A model generated the notes under the pieces. The model ran no database searches and was not told the DNA's origin. It saw nothing but the letters and a program-made list of their open reading frames with translations. A stretch of DNA of 64,000 nt from Paraniabella ginsengisoli (GTDB taxonomy: Bacteria; Bacteroidota; Bacteroidia; Chitinophagales; Chitinophagaceae). The translations under genes and the position numbers were made by a program. Location of the stretch: positions 1,612,001 through 1,676,000 of the forward strand of contig NZ_JAKWBL010000001.1 in assembly GCF_022513635.1 (NCBI RefSeq), in the 5' to 3' direction. Shown one piece after another: positions 1-11,135 of this stretch; the stretch's first letter is position 1; each line of letters starts with the position of its first letter.

Positions 1-1
1 A

Positions 2-142
2 ATGAATAAGGTTGTTTCTCCAGTACTTGAACAACCAGCAGCAGTGCTTTGCTTAAAGGATGTGACATTTTTAGCTGAAGTCAATAAATTGAAACGTGCC
101 AGCCGAGCCTTTTTTAGCAGAAGCTCACACACATAAGGTAAA
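2..142 (+). CDS. 3' end of an unidentified protein (partial)
   Basis: An open frame runs from the window edge to a TAA at 140-142 and gives about 46 residues ending AFFSRSSHT. The ATG at base 2 may be internal, because the upstream part lies outside the window. The stop lies 52 bp before the best start of the isomerase gene, which fits a same-strand operon partner. I do not recognise the family from this tail, and a chance reading frame cannot be excluded. Confidence 0.35.
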
Positions 143-194
143 TTATTTCCAATCATCAAGAACAAAAAGGTTCATTAAGGTAAAAAAACAATCA

Positions 195-1630
195 ATGTTC
201 AATAGTCCCAATAATTTAAAAATAGGTTTATTTGGCATAGGGCTTCATACATACTGGGATCAGTTTGAAGGGTTGAAATCCAGGCTTGAAGGATACTTAA
301 ATATTGTAGAACAAAAAATAACATCTATACATAGCCACGTCATTAACGTGGGCCTTGTAGATAGTACCGACAAGGCATTTGAAGCTGGTGATCTTTTTCG
401 CAAGGAAGGAGTAGGGGTCGTTTTTTTATATGTAACAACCTATGCGCTGTCTGCTACTGTTTTACCCGTGGTTCAAAGAGCTAGAGTACCGGTGATTATT
501 CTAAATCTTTCCCCCCAAGCGTCAATTAATTACACAGCTTTTAATAAAATGAATGACCGCACCAAAATGACCGCAGAATGGTTGGCGCACTGTTCATCTT
601 GTACTGTTCCCGAAATTGCGAATGTGTTTAACAGAACCGGAGTTCAATTTCATCAGGTCACAGGTATGCTGGCCAATGACGATGACTGCTGGAATGAAGT
701 ATCCGATTGGGTACAGGCTGCTAAAGTTGCCTACACGATGATGAATAACCGGTTAGGCTGTATGGGGCATTATTATAGCGGGATGCTTGATATATACACA
801 GATCTTACTCAGCACTACGCACACTTTGGAGGACATGTCGAGCTGCTTGAGGTAGACGAATTAGTTTCTCTTAGTCGGGAAGTATCGCTACAGGCCATTA
901 TCGAACGTGTAAAATTATTTAAAGAAGTGTTCGATGTTCAGTCCGATTGTTCCGAATTTGAGTTGCAGCGGGCTGCAAAAACCTCTGTGGCTTTAGATAA
1001 ACTTGTTTCCCGCTATCAATTAGGTTCACTAGCGTATTACTATAAAGGTGCCGATAACAATGAAAACGAAGATGCTATCAGCTCAATTATTTTGGGAAAC
1101 TCACTGTTAACATCCAATAATGTACCTGTTGCTGGTGAATATGAAATCAAAAATGTACAGGCCATGAAAATAATGGACACGTTCGGAGCAGGTGGATCAT
1201 TTACCGAATACTATGCAATAGATTATGAAGATGACATCGTTTTGATGGGACATGACGGTCCGGGCCATATTGTTATAGCAGAGGAAAAACTAAAGTACGT
1301 CCGCTGATGGTTTATCATGGAAAGATGGGGACAGGCCTTTCGGTAGAAATGAGTGTGAAGCATGGACCCGTTACATTGCTTTCGGTAGTGGAAACAAAAG
1401 AAGGAAAACTTATGTTGCTGACAGCCGAAGGCACATCAGTTCCAGGGCCAATTTTACAAATAGGCAACACCAACAGCCGTTATAAATTTTCAATTGGCTC
1501 AAGAGCATTTGTTAATAGCTGGAACTCGAATGGCCCCGCACATCATTGTGCAGTCGGCCTTGGACATATTTCTAATAAAATTGAAAAACTTGGGGCTTTA
1601 CTTAATATGAAGGTGATCAAGGTTTGCTAG
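195..1630 (+). CDS. L-fucose/L-arabinose isomerase family protein (one frameshift)
   Basis: Aldose-ketose isomerase of the L-fucose/L-arabinose isomerase superfamily, cytoplasmic, Mn-dependent in known members. I chose ATG 195 (MFNSPNNLKIGLFGIGLHTY) because the family starts there; an ATG at 96 overlaps the preceding frame. Probable metal ligands are visible: Glu near residue 315 (GEYEIKN), Glu near 338 (SFTEYYA) and His in MGHDGPGH near 353. The frame stops after ...EEKLK at about 1295 and continues in the -1 frame as VRPLMVYHGK...GLSVEMSVKHGP, a family-typical segment; restoring one G (AAGTACGT to AAGGTACGT) joins them into about 478 aa. The exact sugar is not decided by sequence; arabinose or fucose fits the neighbouring glycosidases. 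Confidence 0.8.
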
Positions 1631-1654
1631 TCTCAACTTAAATTTCTAAATGTT

Positions 1655-3019
1655 ATGCAAAGAAGAAAATTTTTAAACAATGCAGGAAAAGGCGCTTTTG
1701 CTTTTGCCGCGGGTACATCGGTGTTCAACAAATTAGCATTTGCCGCCGATACATCTGGCATGAAGTATTCGCAATTACCAAAAATTATTTCAACACTTCC
1801 AGATGAGACACCACGCCTGCCACGCGATTTACAAAAGTTGGTAGGAGATCCCGCTTTACTGCGCAAGCCTGAAGGCTTAACAGTTGCAGCTTATTTATTT
1901 CCGAATTATCACCCATCTGCGATTCATAATAAATTATATGGACCCGGCTGGACAGAATATAATCTGGTGCGTAACGCACGGCCCTGGTTTCAGGGGCATC
2001 AACAACCCCGGGGTCCATTATTAGGTGAGCTGGACGAGAGCCTTCCGGGTACTTGGGATAAATATAATGCCATCGCAAAACAAAATGGGATCGATGCCTA
2101 CATCTGGGATTGGTATTGGTATAATGGGGAACCAGCCTTGCATGAAGCGCTGGAAAATGGATTCTTGAGATCGAAGAATAAAAACGATGTGCAGTTTTCC
2201 TGTATGTGGACAAACCATCCATGGTATATATTATATCCTACAGAAGGTACCGATGGAAAACCGGCTTATCCACCCAGCTATCAGCCTCCGGATACCGACC
2301 TGCAGGAATGCTGGCGTAGTATGTCGTACATTATTTCACGTTATTTCCATCAGCCTAATTATTGGAAAATAGACGGCATACCGGTTCTATGCATTTGGGA
2401 TCCTAACCGCTTAGAGAAAAATATTGGTGTATCGGCCACCAAAAAATTGTTTGCTGATCTACGGGCTTATGCTCAACAACTTGGACATAAGGGTATCCAT
2501 TTTCATTCATCCGGTTTTTATTCTCCTAACAGCAAAGAAATTGGTTATAATACGGCTGGATCTTATAACCCTCTGGATTGGACAACGCGGCGTTTTCAAC
2601 CCAAAGAGAATGAAATAGCTGATTATGAAGTAGCAGCTGCAGATGTAGCTTTTAAATTATGGCCAGAACATCATAAAGACTTCAAAATACCTTACATACC
2701 AGCATTATCTCCGGGTTGGGATTCTACTCCACGATACATCATGCCTAAGAAGCGCCCGGCTTCACCCAACAGGGATGAGTGGCCCAGATGTGTCATTTTT
2801 GCAAACGAAAGCCCTGCTGCTTTTAAAGCATTTGTACAGGCAGCCTTTGCCTACCTTAATCAACATAAGGAAGTACCCAAAATGCTAACAATAGCCTGTT
2901 TTAACGAATGGTCAGAGGGACACTATCTATTACCAGACAATAGGTTTGGATATGGGATGCTCGATGCGTTGGCAGAGGCACTCGAAATTAAAGGAACCGG
3001 ACAGCTACACGGAGTGTAG
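1655..3019 (+). CDS. GH99-like (WbsX-type) exported protein
   Basis: 454-aa intact protein with a Tat-like leader: MQRRKFLNNAGKG followed by a hydrophobic Ala-rich stretch. The body is of the WbsX / glycoside-hydrolase-99-like type. Landmarks are YLFPNYHPS (about 77), GPGWTEYNLV, YIWDWYWYNGEPALHEAL (about 150-167), SPGWDSTPR (about 350) and a C-terminal CFNEWSEGHYLLPD, the usual end of the barrel. Known relatives are glycan-active, but few are characterised, so substrate and reaction are unknown. It lies 24 bp after the isomerase and 15 bp before the GH127-type gene, so it is probably co-transcribed. A second member of the same family is at 5557. Confidence 0.8.
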   Translation: MQRRKFLNNAGKGAFAFAAGTSVFNKLAFAADTSGMKYSQLPKIISTLPDETPRLPRDLQKLVGDPALLRKPEGLTVAAYLFPNYHPSAIHNKLYGPGWTEYNLVRNARPWFQGHQQPRGPLLGELDESLPGTWDKYNAIAKQNGIDAYIWDWYWYNGEPALHEALENGFLRSKNKNDVQFSCMWTNHPWYILYPTEGTDGKPAYPPSYQPPDTDLQECWRSMSYIISRYFHQPNYWKIDGIPVLCIWDPNRLEKNIGVSATKKLFADLRAYAQQLGHKGIHFHSSGFYSPNSKEIGYNTAGSYNPLDWTTRRFQPKENEIADYEVAAADVAFKLWPEHHKDFKIPYIPALSPGWDSTPRYIMPKKRPASPNRDEWPRCVIFANESPAAFKAFVQAAFAYLNQHKEVPKMLTIACFNEWSEGHYLLPDNRFGYGMLDALAEALEIKGTGQLHGV

Positions 3020-3034
3020 CCCAAAATAAAAGCA

Positions 3035-5513
3035 ATGATTAACCACAAGCAAAAACAATGTTTGGTCGTTCTTTTTTGATTGCCAATAGTATATACGCGC
3101 AGATCGGAAATCCATTACCAGAATTAAATGACGCTTCCCTTTTGAAGCTTCGCGCGTGGAATAAGGTTGAATTAGGCAGCGCTGATAAAACTTACCTGAA
3201 GGGTCTTTTAGGCGCCTGTTATAACAAAAGTATAAAAAGGCTGGAATTGAAGCCTTACTCCACGGACTGGCTGATGGCAGACGTTACCTTCAAAGTAAAA
3301 AGAATTTTTACGAACTATAGTGGAGATGTCTCTGGCCGGTTTATTGAATTAGGTGCTTTATTAAGTACGCCCGACTCCCTTTACCCTGAAAAAACACTTC
3401 CTGCTACATTAAGTTCCATAGCCCGCTACCAGAAGCCGGATGGACATTTTGGGGTTCCAATAGATTTGAATAAACAATTAAAAGCTAATGATGCTGTAGT
3501 AACATTGCTATGGGGGAATGCCAGAATGTTGGTGGGATTGATCACAGCCTGGGAGAAATTCAAAGATGATAACCTGCTTCAATCTGCAAAACGCCTGGGA
3601 GATTTCTACGTTAAAACAGCTGAACAACTTTGTAATCCGGCGCGAGAAGCTGAATACAAAGCAACGGGTACTGCTGCAGATAGTTATCAGGTGGGGTATT
3701 TTCCTGCGATGGAAGGGTTGGTAATGTTATATAAGGTAACAAATGATGAACGTTACCTTAAAATGGCTGAGAGAATGGCGGCCTTCTTTTTAAAATTTGA
3801 TGGACTGCCGCTTAATCATAGTCATGGCAATCTTTCTGCCTGGCGTAGCATACTTGATTTGTATAATACTACAGGCAAGCAACAATACCTGGATCAGGCT
3901 ATTGAAAAATGGAAAGAGTCAGTGAGAAGAGGTTACGTGTGGTCCATTGGTGGGGTGGGAGAGCATTGGTATGTTGATTATAAAGGCAGCGAAGGTTGTA
4001 GTGAATCTGATTGGTTACGGTTTAATCTGGATTTATGGAGATACACGGGGCAAACCTCATACCTGGATATGGCTGAACGTTTGCTGGAGAACCAATACAT
4101 AGCTGATCAATCTGGAAACGGCGGTTTTGGAATGCGCCATTTTGATGTAATTAAAGATGTAGGCCCAATAGCTACTTACGGCGGTGTCAACGAGTGGGAT
4201 TTTTGTTGCAGCTTTCACGGTCCGTTAGGGTTATATTTCTTTAAAAAGTATATGGTTACCTATGCTGGTGAAAAGTTGTATGTCAATTTTCCTTATACAT
4301 TTGATACGCAACTACAAACAGAAGCAGGTAAATGGAATATTACAACCAAAGCAGATTCTGCTGTCAATAAGGAAGGTAATAAAAAAATGTTCATCAGTGT
4401 AACTTCTGCTGACGAAGGTGTTGGTCAAAAAATAAACTTATACCTGCGCGTTCCAATATGGGCTAATAAAGTGACGAGCCGCGGAAAAGATTTAGAAGTA
4501 GTGAGTAGATACGCTTTACTAAAAGCCGATGTGAAAAATGGCGAAAGTTTTGAAATTACTTTCGAAGCTGTGCCATTTGTGGAAGCAAGAAATTTTGTTA
4601 AAGTAGCAACGGCAACGGATAGGGCAGAAGTTTTCAAAGATGTGTCGTTAGTTCTCGGTTCCCAGCTTTTATATGAATATCCCGCCAGGAATAATTCTTT
4701 ATCTAATCTGCTTGTGTTAAAGACAAAAGAGGGCAAGCTAAAACTACTGCGCGATGCGAACGGAAGTTTTGCCAGTGTGCAATTGTCTAACGCTAATGTA
4801 AATAGGGATTACATTATAGCTGCACTTCAACAAGCAAAAAAATATCGCTGGTTCCCTGGCCTGTAACTGGTTCGCGCCGTACTGCCTTTTCTTATAATCT
4901 GGTTGTAATACCTGAAGACGTTATCCCCACATCTGAAATTAAAAAGTTTACAAGTCGCATTCAGGAGCAGGATACACCTTATTATGGTTGTAACCTGGAA
5001 AATAATAAAACATTATGGCCTGATATCCCCTCCTGGAAGTTTACTGCAAAAGGTATACATATAGCTGGCGGTGATGCCGTCATGATGGAAGGTGGGGGAT
5101 ACACAAATTATCGATTTGAGTTTGATATGATCATGCCAGCACAAGGAAAGGGTATCAGCGGCTGGATTGTACAGGCCAAAGACCCCGATAACTTTTTATT
5201 ACTTCAATTGCAAAGCAGCGACTCTGAGTATAATTCGCCGGAACATAAGACAAAACCTAATACACTAAGAATAGTTCCCAGACTAAACGGTCAACATTTT
5301 GTTGAAGATCCGGTGACCCTTTCGCTTGACATAAGAAAGGGCGAAAAGTATCATATTAAAACTGAGTGTGTCAATAATAATGTAAGTATATGGGTCAACG
5401 GTCAAAAAATTGCATCGTACAAGAGCAAGTTCAGTGGCGGTTGGATGGGCTTCCGCGTTAGTGGAGCTGTGGACCAGGGGATATTTAGTAACATCTGCCT
5501 GAAGAAGTTGTAA
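3035..5513 (+). CDS. GH127-type beta-L-arabinofuranosidase with C-terminal lectin-like domain (two frameshifts)
   Basis: Exported glycosidase of the DUF1680/GH127 group, an (alpha/alpha)6 barrel. I place the start at ATG 3035, which gives MINHKQKQCLVV followed by LFLIANSIYAQ, a good signal peptide. A T-run at 3071-3076 is one base short, which makes ATG 3058 a false start. Body landmarks are RYQKPDGHFG, QVGYFPAMEGL and CCSFHGPLGLYFFKKY (active-site region with the Cys pair expected in the family). A second -1 break in the A-run near 4838 is followed by PVTGSRRTAFSY and then a 150-residue tail (about 4980-5513: WKFTAKGIHIAG...GWIVQAKDPDNF...SIWVNGQKIA) resembling a concanavalin-like/DUF1080 domain. 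Repaired length is about 826 aa. It probably removes L-arabinofuranose from plant glycans. Confidence 0.78.
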
Positions 5514-5556
5514 CAGAGGTATTTTTTAAACATTAAGCCAGGGAAACAATAAGTAC

Positions 5557-6734
5557 ATGAGTTTAACAAGAAAAATAATTGGTGCGACAATATTTGTAGC
5601 CACCCATATCCACTTATGCGCACAAAGAGATCAATCGCCTGGTTATACATTAGCCTGTTATTATTTCCCGAATTATCATGTAGATAAACGTAATGAACTT
5701 TATCATGGTAAAAACTGGACTGAATGGGAAGTACTAAAAGCGGCAAAGCCCAGGTTTGCCGACCACTATCAACCTAAAAAGCCTCTATGGGGTTATGAAG
5801 ATGAAAGCAATCCTCAAGTGATGGAGAAGAAAATCAATACGGCTCATAAATTTGGTATTGATGTATTTATTTATGATTGGTACTATTACGAAGACGGACT
5901 CTTTCTACAAAACGGACTAGAGAAGGGCTTTATGAAAGCAGCTAATAATGATCGATTGAAATTTGCCTTAATGTGGGCTAATCATGACTGGACAGATCTT
6001 TTTCCCCGCAGGATAGCCAAGCCCAATAAAGTTCTTTATAAAGGAAGTATTTCCAAACATACATGGGAGGTGATGACGGATTACATCATTGAAAAGTATT
6101 TTCGGCATCCATCTTATTGGTTGGTAGAGGGCGCTCCTTATTTTTCAATTTATGAATTGGAGAAGTTGGTTGAATGCTTTGGTACCTATGAGGCTACAGC
6201 CGGGGCGCTACAGCAGTTTCGAGATAAGACAAAAAAGCAGGGTTTAAAGATTTGCACTTTAATATTGTAAAGCCCGTGTCGCCTGAATCCATAGCGGCAT
6301 TGAATTTTGATTCTTTTACATCTTATGTATGGATTCACCACGTTGCTATGTCTGGTTTTCCTGAGAGCAGTTATACTCAGGCATCCAAAGATTATTTTAA
6401 ATATGCTGATAGGGCTGCGAAAGTATTTCCGATTCCCTATTACCCCAATGTCTCTGTTGGTTGGGATTCTTCTCCCAGATGCGATCCTGATAGTACGTTC
6501 AAAGTCCGGGGATATCCATGCACGCCAATATTAAGTGAAAATACGCCGGAAGCTTTTAAAAAATCATTGCAACAAGCTAAAGCATTTTTAGACAATCATC
6601 CCGACTCTAAAAATATTCTTACTATCAATTCCTGGAACGAGTGGACTGAAGGCAGTTATCTTGAGCCAGATGTGATGTATAAATTCAGTTATCTCAAAGC
6701 AATTAAACAAGTTTATCAATCAAAGAAAAATTAA
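5557..6734 (+). CDS. GH99-like (WbsX-type) exported protein, second copy (one frameshift)
   Basis: Paralogue of the gene at 1655, with a short Sec-type leader (MSLTRKIIGATIFVATHIHLCAQ region) in place of a Tat leader. Shared landmarks are CYYFPNYHVDKRNELYHGKNW, FIYDWYYYEDGLFLQNGLEKG, ANHDWTDLFP, SVGWDSSPR and a terminal INSWNEWTEGSYLEPD. The frame breaks near 6250 in an A-run (GGTTTAAAGATTTG): restoring one A reads KKQGLKDLHFNIV and joins both parts to about 392 aa. It ends on the base where the GH115 gene begins (TAATG overlap at 6732-6736), so the two are translationally coupled. Substrate unknown. Confidence 0.78.
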
Positions 6735-9632
6735 TGCTTCAATATTACAGGATATTACTTATAGCCATTTTTATAATAAGAGCGGGTAATTCAAATGCAC
6801 AAATTACTTTAGTAAATGGAGCATCCGGAGATGATATTTTTCCACTTGTTGCAAACGATATGGCCGCGGTTTATTACGATAATAAAGAACCTGAAGTAGT
6901 AAAGCGAACGGCCGGTTTGTTTGTTGATGATATTTACAGAATCACGGGCCGCAAAATGATTGCATCGGGTGAAGTTGGCGTACTGCCCAAAAATATAGTT
7001 GTTGTAGGAACGATTGGTTATAGCGATCTGATTAATAATCTGATTAAAGAAAACAAACTCAATGTCGATGACATACGTAGCGGATGGGAGCAATATGTAG
7101 TTTCTTTAGTTAAAAACCCCCTGCCTGGTATTGACAAGGCCTTGGTAATTGCTGGATGTGACAGGCGTGGAGCGGCCTATGGTTTGCTGTCCGTATCGGA
7201 GTTAGTTGGAGTGTCGCCTTGGTATTGGTGGGCGGATGTGCCGGTTCAGAATAAAACTAGTCTATTATTAAAAATTAATCCGTTTACCTCTGTTCAGCCG
7301 TCTGTTAAGTATCGGGGAATTTTTATAAATGATGAAGACTGGGGCTTAAAGCCCTGGGCTGCTAAAACATTTGAGCCTGAACTAAATGATATTGGTCCAA
7401 AAACGTACGCGAAAATTTGTGAGCTGTTGTTACGGTTAAAGGCGAACTATCTTAGTCCAGCTATGCATTCCTGCTCCGGTGCTTTTAATAAATATGACGA
7501 AAATAAGCTGGTTGCAGATTCTTTTGGTATAGTAATGGGCTCTATCCATTGCGAACCGCTGTTGTTTAATAACGCTACAGAGTGGGATAGTAAGACGATG
7601 GGGCCATGGGATTATATAAAAAATAAGCACGGCATTAACAAGGTACTTACACGGCGGGTACAAGAAAATGGAACGTTTGAAAATGTATATACCCTGGCCT
7701 TGCGTGGTATTCATGACGCCGTAATGTCCGGAAACCTTACTTTAAAAGAACAAGTAAAAGTGTTAGGAGATGCTTTAAAAGACCAGCGGAAAATTTTAAG
7801 CGATGTACTGAAAAAGCCACTGGAAGAAGTGCCTCAGGTGTTTTACCCTTATAAAGAAGTGCTCGATATTTACGACGCAGGTCTGGAAGTGCCTGATGAT
7901 GTAACCCTTATTTGGACTGATGATGACTATGGGTATATGAAACGGTTAAGTAATTCTAAAGAACAAAAAAGAAAAGGCCGGGCCGGCGTTTATTATCATG
8001 TTTCTTATTGGGGACCACCCAATGATAATCTTTGGTTATGCACTACCCCTCCAGCTCTAATGTATCAGGAGTTAAAGAAGGCGTATGAAACAACAGCCGA
8101 TCAATTATGGGTAGTAAATGTAGGTGATATCAAACCAGCCGAATATCATATTTCTCTTTTTATGGAGATGGCCTTTGATATTAATAAGTTCAATTCAAAA
8201 AATATAATTGACCATCATGCTGATTTTCTTTCTGAAATTTATGGGTCAGCATATCAACCCTGTTTTAAAAAATCTCAGCTACTTACCATCAATTAGCATA
8301 CGCGCGCAAACCGGAATATATTAAGAATACCCGTAGCGATTTATTTTCGGTTCCGCATTATCGTGAAGTTGATAATCGAATGGCTGCCTATCAAAATATC
8401 AGCAATGAGGTTGATTCGATTATGCAGTTATTAGATAAGCAACATCGCCCATCTTTTTTCAACTACTGTATTATCCTGTTAAAGCCGCTGCCTTATTTAA
8501 CCAAATGTGGTTAGGGGCGCAAAAAAATGATTTCTACGTTTTGCAAAGCAGAAGTGACGCCACAAGAGAACGAGCAAAAGTTATAGCTTGTGCAGACAGC
8601 TTACAGACAATAACCGCCGAGTATAATTCGTTACTTGGTGGTAAGTGGAAGGGTATGATGTCACTTAGTAATGGCGGTGGTAGATTTGCCTTGCCGCCTA
8701 TGGATACTGTTCATTTGCTTTCTAAGCCAAGTATTGGAGTATATGCAGAAGGGGCTGCTACTACAGATGGGTATAATATTTTGCCCGTCTTTAATAAATT
8801 TTTACCGCGTTCTTATTACATCGATGTATTTAATAAAGGACAAGGCCAGTTGCAATGGACCGCCTCTGTGTCAGGTAAGTGGATCCTACTTGACAAAACC
8901 GCTTCTAATAAAAGCGGAAGGATCAATGTGTCAATTGACTGGAGCAATGTTCCGATAGGAGAAAATATAAAAGGTGAAATATTAGTTTCGCAAACTGCCC
9001 GTGACACTAAAAGAATTTTGATTTCCGTATTTAATCCCGCAGATCCGAACAGGGAAACGCTAAAAGGTATGTTCGTGGAAGATAACGGTTATATCTCTAT
9101 TGACCCCGCGCGGTTTACCAGGAAAAACGAAACGAAAGAGATCAATTTTGAAGTGATGGAAGGCTTGGGTATAAGCGATAAGGTAGTCCGGTTAGGAAAT
9201 CCTTTTTCTAAAAACACCTATTATCCCTCTTTAGAACTTACTTCAAATTATGTTGCACCTGTACGTTCAGATAAATATCCGATGCTTTTATATGATTTTT
9301 ATTCGTTCCAGGGAGGCCCGGTAGATGTGTACACGTACATGGTACCTGTATTTCCTTTAAATGATGAAAGCGGAGTTAGATATGGGATCATGATAGATGA
9401 TAGTCCGGTATATCTTCCAGAGGCAGGAGCGCCCTATTATAGTACCTTATGGATACAAAGTATATTACGAAATACAAGGATCAATAAAACAACTCATGTC
9501 CTTAAAAATCCTGGGAAGCATACACTGAAAATATTTACTGCACATCCCGGCATGTTATTGCAAAAAATAGTAATTGATTTTGGCGGTTTAAAAAGATCTT
9601 ACACAGGGCCTGATTTTACGCTAAGTAAATAG
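6734..9632 (+). CDS. GH115 alpha-glucuronidase (two frameshifts)
   Basis: Exo-acting alpha-1,2-glucuronidase of family GH115, which removes (methyl-)glucuronic acid from xylan or arabinogalactan side chains; exported (leader ends near SNAQ, about residue 22). Landmarks are AGCDRRGAAYGLLSVSELVG, SPWYWWADVP, YRGIFINDEDWGLKPWA (about 195), PAMHSC, LIWTDDDYGYMKRLS and VYYHVSYWGPPNDNLWL, all family-typical. The frame drops by -1 near 8275, runs on as YARKPEYIKNTRSDLFSV, and drops again in a T-run near 8455, continuing as YYPVKAAALFNQMWLGAQKN. The C-terminal region (8505-9632) includes the expected beta-sandwich portion. Repaired length is about 966 aa. It is the last gene of the left glycan block; a mobile module begins directly after its stop. 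Confidence 0.85.
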
Positions 9633-9764
9633 ATGATTTTATTACCTGAATTGGTTAAGACAGCGAAACTGCCGAACATCAACGTGTTGGATTACATGAC
9701 CCTTACAAAGGGTAATTATTATTCCCTGTCAGATGTAGGAGAAGTTAAAGCAAATTTCTTTTAA
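9633..9764 (+). CDS. Short ORF, unidentified (possible gene tail)
   Basis: ATG 9633 directly follows the GH115 stop in the same frame and encodes 43 residues ending GEVKANFF, just before a strong terminator hairpin. It has no signal peptide and no motif I recognise. GH115 proteins normally end upstream, so this is more likely the tail of a gene cut by insertion of the downstream element than a real small gene. Treat as tentative. Confidence 0.25.
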   Translation: MILLPELVKTAKLPNINVLDYMTLTKGNYYSLSDVGEVKANFF

Positions 9765-9796
9765 GAAGCCACACCGCCAGGCGTGGGCTTCTTTTT
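9764..9796 (+). terminator. Rho-independent terminator
   Basis: Stem AGAAGCC at 9764-9770 pairs with GGCTTCT at 9786-9792. CAC/GTG inside extends it by three pairs around one bulged A, and TTTTT follows at 9792-9796. It ends transcription from the GH115 operon and marks the start of the mobile module. Confidence 0.75.
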
Positions 9797-9799
9797 GCG

Positions 9800-10101
9800 T
9801 AGCCGCGCTACTTTTTTCAGCAGCAAAAAAGCAGCAAAAAGTGCCAAGCCGAAAGGTAGGACTGTACAGGCGAGTTGTATATTTTTTATTTTAAGAAGAC
9901 ATAATTAATGCCTGTTAAGCAAAGTTCGGTCAGGCGCTTCGGTGCGTCCAACACGTTCAGCATAAACACCCTATCTGGGCTGCTCCCTTTTACTTCGTAT
10001 CCCCTGCTATCCTTTCATTTATTCCGCTGCGATGCCGGACTTGCTCGCCCCTGACCGGTTAGGGCTCCATAATTAATTATTCACTCAAAAAAATTAAGAT
10101 T
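9800..10101. other. GC-richer gene-less stretch, possible structured RNA or replication/transfer site
   Basis: 300 bp without a plausible gene. Bases about 9920-10070 are clearly more GC-rich than the flanks. They contain AGGCGC-TTCG-GTGCG near 9932-9945, a C(UUCG)G tetraloop on a short stem that is typical of structured RNA, followed by further GC-rich segments ending GACCGGTTAGGGCTCC. It directly precedes the first gene of the mobile module. No family is assigned; structure and conservation would have to be computed. Confidence 0.35.
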
Positions 10102-10638
10102 ATGGAACAGTTTAACTCGACCGAAAATCAGGAAATCAAAAGAAATTTTGTTTATCGTGAAGTACATGCCAATGTAACATTAATGGTAGAAGATATCTTA
10201 AGTAGGTGTTACAATCAAAAAGATCCATTATTTGACTATGATGATATCATTAACTTCTACTACTACGAAGACCTAAATCAAGAGCAATACACAGATGATA
10301 GCAGGACTATCCAGCTTAACAATTGGCGAGATGAATTGGATCGTATTCCAGATGACACTGGCGAAGAGGCTGCTGAATTTCAACAAGATCTTGAATCTAA
10401 AATTGAAAGCCTTGAAAGCAGCGAATCAATTCCTTCAGAGATTTATGAATGGTGGATCGTTTCTGATTTTTTGGCAGATCAATTAGAAGCTGCTGGTGAG
10501 TGCCTGCTGACCTGCGGCTATACACAGATCTGGGGAAGAAAATCAACCGGGCAAGCCATCTATCTTGACCCTGTCATTTCTGAAATTTGCTATATATTAA
10601 AGCTGTTATCAGGACAGCCTAATCAACGGTTGGGTTGA
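10102..10638 (+). CDS. Acidic hypothetical protein of mobile elements
   Basis: 178-aa intact protein, strongly acidic in residues 35-125 (FDYDDIINFYYYED, EEAAEFQQDLESKIESLESS). It ends with a conserved-looking core: EIYEWWIVSDFLADQLEAAG and GRKSTGQAIYLDPVISEIC. That C-terminal pattern (WW-hydrophobic-S-x-x-L ... GRxxTGQAI) recalls small proteins of plasmids, phages and conjugative elements whose function I cannot name. The acidity would also fit a DNA-mimic antirestriction protein, but that is only a suggestion. No signal peptide. A terminator follows 17 bp downstream. Confidence 0.7.
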   Translation: MEQFNSTENQEIKRNFVYREVHANVTLMVEDILSRCYNQKDPLFDYDDIINFYYYEDLNQEQYTDDSRTIQLNNWRDELDRIPDDTGEEAAEFQQDLESKIESLESSESIPSEIYEWWIVSDFLADQLEAAGECLLTCGYTQIWGRKSTGQAIYLDPVISEICYILKLLSGQPNQRLG

Positions 10639-10655
10639 TTAATGTGTTTAATAAG

Positions 10656-10679
10656 GAGGGCTTTAATGCCCTCTTTTTT
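10656..10679 (+). terminator. Rho-independent terminator
   Basis: Perfect 6-bp stem GAGGGC (10656-10661) / GCCCTC (10668-10673) with loop TTTAAT, then T6 at 10674-10679. It terminates the acidic-protein gene and overlaps the stop codon of the convergent gene at 10678. Confidence 0.85.
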
Positions 10680-10959
10680 ATCGCTTTAACTGGAGTAGCT
10701 TTTCTTGTAAATCCACCAGGCCTGCCTTTTGTAAACATTCGGTAGCAAGAGTTTTTAAAGCTTCCAGGTTGTCATTGGGTACAGATGCTATCAGGCTGCC
10801 TTCCTTTTCATCTTTTAAAAGAATCCCTTTTTCTATAACCTGGCTTAAGAGCAGGATGTTTTTGCGTGAAATACGCAAATCAATTTTTACCATATCGTTC
10901 ATTCCTGGCGTACTTAAGATCGTATCATACACCTTCAGCACATCATTTGTATTTAACAT
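10678..10959 (-). CDS. Small hypothetical protein
   Basis: 93-aa predicted all-helical, soluble protein (MLNTNDVLKVYDTILSTPGM ...). No transmembrane segment, signal peptide or recognisable catalytic motif. It reads convergently towards the acidic-protein gene and divergently from the primase gene, within the mobile module. The frame is intact, and its codon pattern looks like its neighbours. I do not recognise the family; it could be an element-encoded regulator or accessory protein. Confidence 0.6.
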   Translation of the reverse strand: MLNTNDVLKVYDTILSTPGMNDMVKIDLRISRKNILLLSQVIEKGILLKDEKEGSLIASVPNDNLEALKTLATECLQKAGLVDLQEKLLQLKR

Positions 10960-11135
10960 GTTTTAATAAATTTTTTCAGGGTCACATAAACGGGTTCACA
11001 ACTGTAAAATTAAAACGGCAAAACCAGTTTCTGTTTATTTCACTGTGTCGTTATACGGCACAATTGATTTTTCAATAAAATGTAGCACATAGCTTTGCAG
11101 GTGTCAAAAGAATTGTGAACCTGAAAATGTGCGTT

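Noticed and set aside
1785..2222. 145-codon minus-strand ORF inside the WbsX gene
   Set aside because: Shadow of the well-supported plus-strand gene; same for the many other antisense ORFs over glycosidase genes.
3058..3060. ATG 3058 as the start of the GH127-type gene
   Set aside because: ATG 3035 with one restored T gives a proper signal peptide; 3058 lies inside it in another frame.
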